64,000 nt of DNA from Bog-756 sp963737625. Its GTDB lineage: Bacteria > Actinomycetota > Acidimicrobiia > Acidimicrobiales > RAAP-2. Location of the stretch: positions 930,001-994,000 of the forward strand of contig CAVTTK010000002.1 in assembly GCA_963737625.1 (NCBI GenBank). Direction: 5' to 3'. Position 1 is the first letter of the stretch, and each line of letters starts with the position of its first letter. The translations under genes and the position numbers were made by a program. Of this stretch, positions 24,290 through 32,436 are shown one piece after another. The notes under the pieces were generated by a model. It saw only the letters and a program-made list of their open reading frames with translations, had not been told where the DNA came from and searched no databases.

Positions 24290-25536
24290 ACTTCCTCGAG
24301 ACGTTCCGCACCGCGGCTGAGGCCGTCGTCACCCGTCGCCTTCGGTCCAGTCTGACGGTGCTCGGCATCATGATCGGTATCGCCGCCGTGGTGCTGACCG
24401 TGGGACTGGGCGAGGGGGCTCAGCAGCAGGTCAGTTCGGAGATCTCCGCCCTGGGCTCCAATCTGCTGACCATCTCGCCCGGCAGTACCACGTCGAGTTC
24501 GGGGATCAGGGGTGGGTTCGGCTCGGCATCCACGTTGACCTCGGGCGACGCCACGGCGCTGGCGTCGAAGACCGTCGCCCCCGATATCGACGCCGTAGCG
24601 GCCACGACTTCGGAATCAGAGAGCCTTGTCGCCGGGACCAGTAATTGGACCACCACCGTGGTGGGGACCAACCCGTCGTGGCTCACGGTGCGGGGCCGGT
24701 CCATGACCGAGGGCCGGTTCATTGCCGGCCACGACGTGACAACGCGTGCCGACGTGGTCGTACTCGGCTCGACGACGGCCGAGGAGCTGTTCGGTGTGCG
24801 TGACGCCATTGGCCAGTCCGTCACTATCAACGGGGTGCCGATGTCGGTCATCGGTGTTCTCAACACGGTTGGCTCGTCGGGCGGATCATCGTCGTCTACC
24901 ACCGCCGACCAGGACGACCAGGCCGTCGTCCCCATCACCACTGCATCGACCCAGCTGTTCGGCGGCACCAGTCGGAACTCGGTGGGGGAGATCCTGGTGC
25001 AGGCCACCTCGTCGTCGACTCTGTCGGCCGCGTATCAGGAGGCCGACGCCGAACTCCTCAGCCTGCACAGCATCGCCGCCGCGACGGAGGCCGACTTCAC
25101 CATCACCCCGGAGACCTCGCTGGTGAGCACGGCCACCTCCGTGGACAGGACGCTGACAGTCCTGCTGGGTGGCATCGCCGGCATTTCGCTGCTGGTCGGC
25201 GGTATCGGTGTCATGAACATCATGCTGGTGTCGGTGACCGAGCGCATCCGCGAGATCGGACTGCGAAAGGCCCTTGGCGCCACCCCGGGCGTTATCCGTC
25301 GCCAGTTTCTCGTCGAGGCATCGGTTCTTGGTCTGGCCGGCGGTGTGCTCGGTGCCGGCCTCGGTCTGCTCGTGGCCTGGATCCTCCCGCACTTCATCTC
25401 CGATCCCATCACCATCTCGCCCGTGGCCATGGCCGCCGCCATCGTCGTGGCCGTCGGCATCGGGGTTTGCTTCGGGGTCTATCCCGCCAGCCGTGCCGCC
25501 AAGCTTCCGCCCATCGACGCTCTCCGAAGCGAGTGA
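24286..25536 (+). CDS. MacB-type ABC transporter permease (FtsX domain)
   Basis: A 416-residue permease. One N-terminal TM helix (SLTVLGIMIGIAAVVLTVGLG) is followed by a large extracytoplasmic MacB-like domain, then three C-terminal TM helices in an FtsX domain. GGIGVMNIMLVSVTERIREIGLRKALGA is the highly conserved TM2/coupling segment. It works with the ATPase and adaptor as a MacAB-like pump. In an actinobacterium the partner beyond the membrane is not TolC, so the adaptor role must differ. The GTG start overlaps the ATPase stop (GTGA). Confidence 0.92.
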   Translation: MNFLETFRTAAEAVVTRRLRSSLTVLGIMIGIAAVVLTVGLGEGAQQQVSSEISALGSNLLTISPGSTTSSSGIRGGFGSASTLTSGDATALASKTVAPDIDAVAATTSESESLVAGTSNWTTTVVGTNPSWLTVRGRSMTEGRFIAGHDVTTRADVVVLGSTTAEELFGVRDAIGQSVTINGVPMSVIGVLNTVGSSGGSSSSTTADQDDQAVVPITTASTQLFGGTSRNSVGEILVQATSSSTLSAAYQEADAELLSLHSIAAATEADFTITPETSLVSTATSVDRTLTVLLGGIAGISLLVGGIGVMNIMLVSVTERIREIGLRKALGATPGVIRRQFLVEASVLGLAGGVLGAGLGLLVAWILPHFISDPITISPVAMAAAIVVAVGIGVCFGVYPASRAAKLPPIDALRSE

Positions 25537-25541
25537 GCAGT

Positions 25542-25625
25542 GTGACCGACATGGACGACCACAACAACGACCATCACAACAACGACCCAGAGCACTCTGG
25601 CCACGACAACAAGGAACGGCAATGA
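25542..25625 (+). CDS. His/Asn/Asp-rich micro-ORF
   Basis: A 27-codon ORF (GTG 25542; an ATG at 25551 gives 24 codons) in the gap between the permease and the secreted protein gene. The product is dominated by His, Asn and Asp: DDHNNDHHNND followed by PEHSGHDNKERQ, with five His in 24 residues. Its TGA overlaps the ATG of the next gene (ATGA), and it begins 5 nt after the permease stop, so it fills the gap exactly. Such composition suggests metal binding, but the ORF may serve only to couple translation. No clear ribosome-binding site. Confidence 0.4.
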   Translation: MTDMDDHNNDHHNNDPEHSGHDNKERQ

Positions 25626-26569
25626 CCAACGCAGCGGGACCACGAAGCTTCCTCACCGGCGCCGAGCGCCTCACACGCGCAGGGCAGGTCCGTCGGGCTC
25701 TGGTGCTCTCAGCCGTCGGCACGGCGGCGGCCCTGGCCGCGCTGGGGTCGGCCGGACCGGCCTTCGCCGCCTCGTCAGGAGGAAGTGGTGCCCCGAATCC
25801 AGGTGCAGGCGGGGGCCAGTTCCCCGGTGCCAGCGGAACCATCGCTGCCATCAGCGGAATGTCCCTCGAGGTCCAGAACGCCCAGACGGGTCAGACCACG
25901 GTCACCTACACCCCGACCACGACATTCCAGCAGACGGTCAAGGTGAACGCCTCAGCGGTCACGGTGGGATCATGCCTTACCGCCACAGGCAAGCCCATCA
26001 ACAAGTCGTCCAAGAACAAGGCGAATCGGACGTTCGGTGAGCCGGTGACCGCTTCGGTCGTCTCTCTCAGTCAGCCCATCTCCGGTGCGTGCACCACCGG
26101 GTCCGGGGGATTTGGCGGCCGCGGCGGATTTCCCGGTGGGGGCACCGGCGGCCGTGCACCGTTCGGCGGCGAATTCCCTGGGGGCGGGCAGCGTCCGCCC
26201 GGCGGCGGCTCCTTCCGAGGACGGGGGGCCGGACAGTTCGGTCTGGCCTCTGGGTCCGTCACTGGGGTAAAGGGGTCCAAGGTGACGGTCAAGGAGACCA
26301 ATCCGACCACCAAGAAGTCGTCGAGTGTCGTGGTCACCCTGACCTCGTCGACTGCCTTCACCGAGAGACAGTCCGCATCAGCCACCAATCTGGCTGTCGG
26401 CAAGTGCGCCAGTTCCTTCGGCAGTGCTGATTCCACCGGTGCCGTCACCGCCACCTCCATCACCCTCTCGACTCCTGGCGCCAACGGCTGCAGCAGCGGA
26501 TTCGGTGGCTTCGGGGGCTTCCGCGGTGGTGCGGGCGGAGGGCCACCCGGGGGAGCTCCCGGTGCATGA
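25622..26569 (+). CDS. Secreted DUF5666-like repeat protein with Gly-rich linker
   Basis: A 315-residue exported protein. A basic start (about 1-26) precedes a hydrophobic signal core (ALVLSAVGTAAALAALGSA) ending AFAAS, a likely signal-peptidase I site. Two related beta-rich repeats follow (about 70-125 and 220-290). Each begins SG(T/S)(I/V) plus a short strand, continues through T-rich strands with T(T/A)F and ends near a single Cys in VGSCL or VGKCA. Between and after them are Gly/Phe/Pro-rich stretches (GGFGGRGGFPGGG and a GFGGFGGF tail). The repeats resemble DUF5666. Position inside the exporter operon suggests it is a partner or cargo of the pump, which is inference. Confidence 0.7.
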   Translation: MTNAAGPRSFLTGAERLTRAGQVRRALVLSAVGTAAALAALGSAGPAFAASSGGSGAPNPGAGGGQFPGASGTIAAISGMSLEVQNAQTGQTTVTYTPTTTFQQTVKVNASAVTVGSCLTATGKPINKSSKNKANRTFGEPVTASVVSLSQPISGACTTGSGGFGGRGGFPGGGTGGRAPFGGEFPGGGQRPPGGGSFRGRGAGQFGLASGSVTGVKGSKVTVKETNPTTKKSSSVVVTLTSSTAFTERQSASATNLAVGKCASSFGSADSTGAVTATSITLSTPGANGCSSGFGGFGGFRGGAGGGPPGGAPGA

Positions 26570-28343
26570 TCCGGCGGTCCCGGAGGAGGAGACCCCACAT
26601 CCGGCCACGAATGTCCATGAGCTGACCGCGGCAGCGCTCGGCGTGGTGACCACCTCGGATCAGGGCGACGTAGTGCAGGCGCAGCCTGATCGGGCACGAC
26701 CCGGTCCCGGATGGTTCTCCCCGTTGCGGGCTGTCGTGCTCGTCGTGGTACTGGTGGCCGGACTCGTTGCCTGGGACCTCACGCGCGGGTCGTCGCCCAC
26801 CTACCGGACCGCCGTGGTCGGCACTGGCGCCGTGGAGTCCACGTTGGACTCCGTGGGGACCATCGCGCCGGTCAGCCAAGCGGACCTGAACTTCAACGCC
26901 TCGGGAACGGTCAGCAACGTCGACGTGTCGGTAGGCCAAGAGGTGACTCAGGGTCAGACCCTGGCATCACTCGACGTCGCCACGCTCAACGCCACGGTGG
27001 ACTCGGCCCACGCTTCCTTGGCCTCGGCTCAGGCCACCCTGGCCAGTGCCGAAGCCAGCGAGACCGCCGTGACGACGACGACGACAACGACGTCGTCGCA
27101 TGCCACTTCCACCACCACGCCGACTACGTCGCCGTCCGGCGCCAACGGCTCGTCAGCGTCCAGTTCGACGGTGGCGCCGCTTCAGGCCACGCTGGTCACG
27201 GACCAGTCCCAACTCGATGCGGACTCGGCCCTGGCCGGCTCGAGCCTCCAGGAGGCCTCGTCGGCTTGCGGATCATCTCCCACAACGTCCACCACGTCCA
27301 CTACGTCCACCTCCACCACGACACCGGCGTCCGGCGGTGGAACGGCTGCCTGTTCGACGGCACTGACCCAGGCCTCGTCAGCCCAGGCCAAGGTGGCAGC
27401 TGACATCAAGGTGGTCTCCCAGGACGAGCGCGCGCTCACCGCGGCGCTCGAGTCTTCGGGCGGCGGATCATCAGGTGGCTCGACGTCGAGCGCCTCGGTG
27501 TCCGGTGCCACGGCCGCGTCCATCGGCTCGGCCACGTCGGGAGGCCCGGCCGCCAGCAATAGCTCGGCCGGACAGGCCGCGAAGAAGGCGACGCCCCAGC
27601 AGGTGGCCGTGGATCAGGCCTCGGTCGACACGGCTGAGGCCAACCTGACCGATGCCCAGCAGGCCGTATCCGGCGCCAACCTGGTCAGCACCATCGACGG
27701 AACGGTGGCTTCGGTCGCCATCGCCGATGGCGACTCGGTCACGGCCGGCTCCACGTCATCGACGCCGCAGGTCGTGGTCATCGGGAAGGGCTCATCGTAC
27801 GACCTGACCACGAGCATCGCAGTCACGGACATCGGGAAGGTGGCCATCGGCCAGGATGCCGAGGTGACCCCGGACTCCACGTACTCCGTGGTGCAAGGGC
27901 ACGTGTCGGCCATCGGGGTGGTCGCCACCAGTGGGTCGACCACGACGACCTATCCCGTCACCATCTCGCTCGACGCGCCTGACCTGGGTCAACTGTCGGG
28001 CGTGAACGCCGACGTGCGCATCGTCACCCAGCGCTCGGTGGACGTCACTGTGGTCCCGTCGTCGGCCGTCCGTACCGTGGGGACGATCCACCTTGTGACA
28101 GAGGTGAAGGAGGGCAAGCCGACACCGGTGCGCGTGACGCTCGGAACGGTGGGGGACATCGTGACCCAGGTGAAGTCCGGAGTGTCCAAGGGTGACGTGG
28201 TCTCGCTGGCCAATCTGCAGGAACCACTTCCTGCCACCTCGTCAACGACCACGCGTGGGGGATTCGGCGGCCTCGGTGCCGGGCCGGGTGGCGGAGGTGG
28301 TTTCGGTGGGGCCGGTGGATTCAGCGGTCGCTTCGGCGGCTGA
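26562..28343 (+). CDS. Second MacA/HlyD-like adaptor with Thr/Ser-rich insert and Gly/Phe-rich tail
   Basis: A membrane-fusion protein of about 593 residues. About 50 cytoplasmic residues precede a TM helix (AVVLVVVLVAGLVAW). The lipoyl halves are SGTVSNVDVSVGQEVTQGQTL and TIDGTVASVAIADGDSV. They are separated by about 270 residues that include Thr-rich and Ser/Gly-rich low complexity and a Cys pair. A beta-barrel domain follows, then a tail of about 28 Gly/Phe residues. I chose the GTG at 26562, preceded by GGGGGAG and overlapping the upstream stop by 8 nt. It is much larger than adaptor 1, so the operon may build a pump with two unlike adaptors. Confidence 0.78.
   Translation: MHDPAVPEEETPHPATNVHELTAAALGVVTTSDQGDVVQAQPDRARPGPGWFSPLRAVVLVVVLVAGLVAWDLTRGSSPTYRTAVVGTGAVESTLDSVGTIAPVSQADLNFNASGTVSNVDVSVGQEVTQGQTLASLDVATLNATVDSAHASLASAQATLASAEASETAVTTTTTTTSSHATSTTTPTTSPSGANGSSASSSTVAPLQATLVTDQSQLDADSALAGSSLQEASSACGSSPTTSTTSTTSTSTTTPASGGGTAACSTALTQASSAQAKVAADIKVVSQDERALTAALESSGGGSSGGSTSSASVSGATAASIGSATSGGPAASNSSAGQAAKKATPQQVAVDQASVDTAEANLTDAQQAVSGANLVSTIDGTVASVAIADGDSVTAGSTSSTPQVVVIGKGSSYDLTTSIAVTDIGKVAIGQDAEVTPDSTYSVVQGHVSAIGVVATSGSTTTTYPVTISLDAPDLGQLSGVNADVRIVTQRSVDVTVVPSSAVRTVGTIHLVTEVKEGKPTPVRVTLGTVGDIVTQVKSGVSKGDVVSLANLQEPLPATSSTTTRGGFGGLGAGPGGGGGFGGAGGFSGRFGG
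27285..27311 (+). repeat. 9-bp tandem repeat in the second adaptor
   Basis: ACGTCCACC, ACGTCCACT, ACGTCCACC in tandem encode part of the Thr/Ser-rich insert. Together with GAC/ACG triplet runs at about 27071-27098, this part of the gene is prone to length variation. Confidence 0.7.
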
Positions 28344-28492
28344 CCTCCTGGCCTATCGTCTGCTTCCCTGCCCGACCGGTCGGCCACCCCGGAGCGGTTG
28401 GACAACGCAACCGAACGACCCCAGACCGGCGCTGGCTTGGCCGACCGCTCCCTCGGGACCCGGCTCACGAGGGGCGCGGCTCCGCTAGCGGT

Positions 28493-28498
28493 TAGCGT
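28493..28498 (+). promoter_or_regulatory. -10 box, leaderless
   Basis: TAGCGT, 7 nt, then the GTG at 28506. It supports this start over the longer in-frame ATG at 28398. Confidence 0.4.
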
Positions 28499-28505
28499 TC
28501 CCGAA

Positions 28506-29012
28506 GTGATCGATGATGATGCGATAGCCGAGGCGGTGCACGACACCGGGGTGCGCCGCCTCCAGCATGCCTACGCCGACGTGGTCAACCGGCGGGCCTG
28601 GTCGGAGATGGACCATCTCTTCCTATCCGACGCCACCGTGACCCTCGACCTCCGCGCTGGCGACCTGCTCCGGCTCACCGGCGGCCCGGATGTGGGGACG
28701 TTCATCAGCAACGCCATCGAACAGTTCGAGTTCTTCGAATTCGTCATCCTGAATGCCCACATCGCATTTCCGAACGGTGCCCGCTCCGGTGATGCGGTGA
28801 GCCGACTGTTCATGAGCGAGGTGCGTCAGGATCGCGCCGGAGGCCGGTGGACCACGGTCTATGGGGTGTACCACGACCGCTACGCCTTCCACGCTGGTCG
28901 TTGGCGGTTCGCCGAACGGAAGTATCACTCGTTGGCCCGTCGGGGCCGGGATCTGGAGACGTTCGGCTTCCCCACCGATCCCGGGCTGACTGTTCCGGGA
29001 ATCTCCCCGTGA
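28506..29012 (+). CDS. SnoaL-like/NTF2-fold protein
   Basis: A protein of about 168 residues of the SnoaL-like fold: a helix pair (RRLQHAYADVVNRRAWSEMD), then LFLSDATVTLDL, and C-terminal strands YGVYHDRYAFHAGRWRFAERKYH. Actinobacteria use such proteins as dehydratases, isomerases or hydroxysteroid-type enzymes, but the catalytic residues cannot be named. The GTG start has a -10 box 7 nt upstream and no ribosome-binding site, so a leaderless transcript is likely. It lies between the exporter operon and the phosphatase-MurL-MurD2 group. Confidence 0.78.
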   Translation: MIDDDAIAEAVHDTGVRRLQHAYADVVNRRAWSEMDHLFLSDATVTLDLRAGDLLRLTGGPDVGTFISNAIEQFEFFEFVILNAHIAFPNGARSGDAVSRLFMSEVRQDRAGGRWTTVYGVYHDRYAFHAGRWRFAERKYHSLARRGRDLETFGFPTDPGLTVPGISP

Positions 29013-29063
29013 GTCCTGTCCGGGCAGGCATCATCGCGGATGGCCCGCTGGCATGGCACCATC

Positions 29064-29561
29064 ATGAGCATGCCGCTATTGGTGGTACGCCACGCGCACG
29101 CCGGAAGACGGAGCGCCTATCGCGGTGACGACCGCGAGCGTCCCCTCTCCCCCCGCGGAGTGGTTCGTGCCCGTGAACTGGTGGGGCTGCTCAACGAGTA
29201 CCGGCCCCAGCGGATCCTGTCGAGCCCCTATGTGCGCTGCTGTGCCACGGTGCAGCCGCTAGCCGAGTCACTGGGCCTGCCCGTCGAATCGGTGGATGAG
29301 CTGGCCGAAGGGCACGGGGCCGAGTCCGTCCGGCTGCTGGCCACCATGGCCGGCGAGTCGGCCGTTCTCTGCACCCATGGTGACGTGGCCACGGCGATGC
29401 TCGAGGCTCTGGTCCCCGATCCGAAGGACCCGGACCGGAAGGCGTTCCGACTGCAGAAGGGCGAGGTATGGGTGGTGCAGTCGACCGGTTCCCAGCTGGC
29501 CATCGTGCAGCACCTACGTCGCCTACCCCCCTCAGGCCAGAGGCCGGCGGAGGGTGGCTGA
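29064..29561 (+). CDS. Histidine phosphatase family protein (SixA-like)
   Basis: A 165-residue phosphohistidine-type phosphatase of the SixA branch. LLVVRHAHAG carries the RHG-like motif with the nucleophilic His. The second Arg is in ILSSPYVRC, and the late CTHGDVA supplies the second catalytic His. It may remove phosphate from phosphohistidine proteins or small molecules. The ATG at 29064 is chosen because the motif begins four residues later. MurL starts 19 nt after its stop, so it probably heads or joins the MurL-MurD2 transcript; a role in envelope synthesis is speculation. Confidence 0.88.
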   Translation: MSMPLLVVRHAHAGRRSAYRGDDRERPLSPRGVVRARELVGLLNEYRPQRILSSPYVRCCATVQPLAESLGLPVESVDELAEGHGAESVRLLATMAGESAVLCTHGDVATAMLEALVPDPKDPDRKAFRLQKGEVWVVQSTGSQLAIVQHLRRLPPSGQRPAEGG

Positions 29562-29580
29562 CCACTACGCTGACGGGGTC

Positions 29581-30945
29581 ATGTGCGCCCCCCACCGGTT
29601 CGACCCGGCCTCAATCGGGGTCTTTCGGGTGCTCGGTCGGACGTTCGACGTCGATGCGGGAGCGATCTCGCTGCACTACGAACTCGGCGAGCAGGTCGCT
29701 TTCACCGAGACCCTGACGTTCGAGACGCCATTCTCGGAGCGACCGGACCTCGATGCACCGGGGTTGCAGCGCGCACTGCTCCACCTCCAGGTGGCCGCAG
29801 GAACCAGCTACTACAAAGCCGTCGCTCCCCGGGACGTGATCATCGAGAACGAGGGCCTGTCTTCCGATGAGCTCGAGTTCCACCACCACCTCTACGACGA
29901 CGGGCTACGAGAATTTGCCGTCGCCAACGGTCTTGCCGTACCGCGACCTGTGGTGCTCCAATCGGAGGGTGGTCCAGAGCCCGACCGGGCTGCCGCCCGG
30001 GCCACGTCAGGGCCGGGTGGCCTGATCGTGCCCATCGGGGGCGGCAAGGACTCGATGGTCCTCATCGAGGCGGTGAAGCACCTCCGACCTCGTCTGTTCG
30101 CCGTCAACCCCCATCCCCTCGTCCTCGACCTCGCCCACCGCACGGGCCTCGAGCTGGTCGTGGTGCGACGGCGACTCGATCCCGAGCTGGCTGCCCTCAA
30201 CGCCACCGGTGCCCTCAACGGCCACGTCCCCATCACGGCCATCATCTCGCTCATCGCCGTGGTCGGCAGCTTCCTGTACGGGTACGACTCCATCGCCATG
30301 GCGGTAGAGCGGTCGGCCAGCGAGGAGACGGTCTTCGTGGATGGGGTCCCCGTCAACCACCAGTACTCGAAGAGCCTCGAGTTCGAGGTCCTGTTCCGCA
30401 GTCTGGTGGCCGGATGGATCGATCCGGGTCTCCGCTACGGGTCGGCCCTCCGGCCGTACTCCGAGCTGGCCATCGCCCGCACGTTTGCCCGCCTGACCGA
30501 CTACCACGGCACGTTCTGCAGCTGTAACTCAGCCTTCCGGCAGGCGGCGGCGACCGGGGACCGCTGGTGCGGCCACTGCCCGAAGTGCCGCTTCGTGGCC
30601 CTCATGCTGGCGCCGTTCATGGAACGTGGCGACGTCGCCGCCATCCTGGGACGGGACCTGTTCGCCGATCCTGAACAGACCCCTGGCTTCGCCGCCCTGA
30701 TGAGTTCCGACGACAAGCCCTTCGAGTGCGTCGGCGAGCGGCGCGAATCGGCTGCCGCCCTGCGGATCCTCTCGTCCCGGGCCGGCTGGCGCGAGGCCCC
30801 GGTGGTCTCGGCCCTGGCCGACCGGGCCCGGTCTTTGGTAGACGACGACGGGGTGGCGGGCCTGCTGGCGCCGTCGGCCGAGCTGTCCGGCCCCGATGCC
30901 GGGGTGGCCGCCGCCGTGCGCCAGCTGATGACCGAGGTGCTGTGA
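29581..30945 (+). CDS. murL: UDP-N-acetylmuramoyl-L-alanyl-L-glutamate epimerase MurL
   Basis: A 454-residue protein matching MurL, which inverts the terminal L-Glu of UDP-MurNAc-L-Ala-L-Glu to D-Glu in an ATP-dependent way. PIGGGKDS (151-158) is the PP-loop ATP-binding motif. TSYYKA near 75-80 and a C-terminal Cys cluster (FCSCNSAF and CGHCPKCRF) are further MurL hallmarks. The ligase MurD2 follows with a GTGA overlap, the known partnership first worked out in Xanthomonas oryzae. The ATG at 29581 is used; a GTG at 29554 would overlap the phosphatase gene but abuts its own GGAGG. Cytoplasmic peptidoglycan precursor synthesis. Confidence 0.9.
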   Translation: MCAPHRFDPASIGVFRVLGRTFDVDAGAISLHYELGEQVAFTETLTFETPFSERPDLDAPGLQRALLHLQVAAGTSYYKAVAPRDVIIENEGLSSDELEFHHHLYDDGLREFAVANGLAVPRPVVLQSEGGPEPDRAAARATSGPGGLIVPIGGGKDSMVLIEAVKHLRPRLFAVNPHPLVLDLAHRTGLELVVVRRRLDPELAALNATGALNGHVPITAIISLIAVVGSFLYGYDSIAMAVERSASEETVFVDGVPVNHQYSKSLEFEVLFRSLVAGWIDPGLRYGSALRPYSELAIARTFARLTDYHGTFCSCNSAFRQAAATGDRWCGHCPKCRFVALMLAPFMERGDVAAILGRDLFADPEQTPGFAALMSSDDKPFECVGERRESAAALRILSSRAGWREAPVVSALADRARSLVDDDGVAGLLAPSAELSGPDAGVAAAVRQLMTEVL

Positions 30946-32306
30946 CCCTCGACGAGGTGTGTGCCCGTCGCGTGGCCGTGTGGGGCCTGGGGGCCGAGGG
31001 ACTGTCCTTGGCCCGCCTCCTCGGGGACCGCCAGGTCGAGGTGTGCTTCGTCGACGACCACCCTGAGGCCGCGGCCACCAGGCTCGAGGAGTTCCTGGGA
31101 GTCGGCCACCCGGTCCTGGCCCCGGCCGACGTCCCCTGGTCGGCCATCGACGTCGTGCTCCGGTCCCCGGGGGTGAGTCGGTACCGTCCCGAACTCGAGT
31201 CGGCCCGGGCTGCTGGAGTCATGGTGACCACCGCCGTGGCCATGTGGCTCGAGGACTTCGCCGACGCCCGGGTGGTGGCCATCACCGGCACCAAGGGGAA
31301 GAGCACCACGGCCGCCATGACCGCAGCCATCCTGCGCCACGACGGATCGGATGTGGCCCTGATCGGCAACATCGGCGTGCCGGTGGTGGAGCGGTACGGG
31401 ATGCCCCTGGCCGACGCCTATGTGGTCGAGGTCTCGTCCTACCAGGCCGCCGACGTGCAGATCAGTCCGGGCCTGGTCGTGCTCACCAGCCTGGCACCCG
31501 ACCACCTCGACTGGCATGGGAGCGAGGAGGCCTACTTCCGGGACAAGCTCCGGCTCGTCGAAGCGGGTCCCCCTGGCATTCTGGCCGTGAACGCCGCTAG
31601 CCCTGAAGCCGTGCGCCGGACCGATGATCACCCCCGCCGGACGCTGTTCGGACCTCGGGGTCGGGTGAGGGTGGACGATGCCGCGGTGGTGACTGTCGAC
31701 GGCCAGATCCTGGTGGACGCCTCAGGTCTCCACCTCCTCGGGGCCCACAACCTCGACAACCTGTGCGGCGCCATCGCCGGGGCCATGCTGCTCGACGGCC
31801 GTCCGCCATCGACGGCGGCGGTGGAGGCGGTTGTGGCCACCTTCGAGGGGCTTCCGTCCCGGTGCCAGGTGGTGGGGGAGCGCGGTGGGCTGACCTTCGT
31901 CGACGACGCACTGGCTTCCAATCCGTTCGCCTCGGTCGCCTCCATCGGCGCCTTTCCGGACCGGCCGCTCACGGTGATCCTCGGCGGTGCCGATCGTGGT
32001 GTCGACTCCGCGGGCCTGGTAGAGGTGTTGGCCCAGCGCCGCCCGACCCCGTCGGTGGTCGTCATGCCGCCGGACTCTGAACGCCTGGTGGAGGCACTGG
32101 CCGCCCGGGGGGCCGACATCGGGACGACCCTGGCGGTGGCCGTGGCCCCCGACGTACCCGCGGCCGTGGAGGTCGCAGCCGCCATGACGGCGCCGGGCGG
32201 CGTAGTGCTCTTCTCCCCGGCGGCACCCACCCCTGACGGTGAGGGTGGGTATGCGGCGAGGAGTCAGCAGTTCGTGGCCGCAGCCGGCCTGGCCTCCGCC
32301 TCGTGA
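30942..32306 (+). CDS. murD2: UDP-N-acetylmuramoyl-L-alanine--L-glutamate ligase MurD2
   Basis: A 454-residue Mur ligase. The N-terminal Rossmann segment VAVWGLGAEGLSLARLL (11-27) binds UDP. GTKGKST (116-122) is the ATP P-loop, VEVSSYQ and the SLAPDHLDWHG segment follow, and DDALASNPFAS marks the third domain. Classical MurD has a DSKATN segment at that place, and the altered version is characteristic of MurD2, which adds L-Glu instead of D-Glu. The GTG start overlaps the murL stop (GTGA). With MurL it makes the dipeptide precursor with D-Glu and bypasses a need for free D-glutamate. Confidence 0.9.
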   Translation: MTLDEVCARRVAVWGLGAEGLSLARLLGDRQVEVCFVDDHPEAAATRLEEFLGVGHPVLAPADVPWSAIDVVLRSPGVSRYRPELESARAAGVMVTTAVAMWLEDFADARVVAITGTKGKSTTAAMTAAILRHDGSDVALIGNIGVPVVERYGMPLADAYVVEVSSYQAADVQISPGLVVLTSLAPDHLDWHGSEEAYFRDKLRLVEAGPPGILAVNAASPEAVRRTDDHPRRTLFGPRGRVRVDDAAVVTVDGQILVDASGLHLLGAHNLDNLCGAIAGAMLLDGRPPSTAAVEAVVATFEGLPSRCQVVGERGGLTFVDDALASNPFASVASIGAFPDRPLTVILGGADRGVDSAGLVEVLAQRRPTPSVVVMPPDSERLVEALAARGADIGTTLAVAVAPDVPAAVEVAAAMTAPGGVVLFSPAAPTPDGEGGYAARSQQFVAAAGLASAS

Positions 32307-32436
32307 GGCCATGGTTGGCCCGTCGTCGGGTCGGGGTGCCTAAAGTGACGGAGCCCCGCCCTGCTGTGGTGTCGCCATGGTGACCGGCGGGGACGGAGTC
32401 GAGGGACTTGTTTGACGGACCGGGGAGGGCAACGGC

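Noticed and set aside
27071..27098. GAC/ACG triplet run as a regulatory or recombination repeat
   Set aside because: It lies in frame in the adaptor gene and simply encodes the Thr-rich insert.
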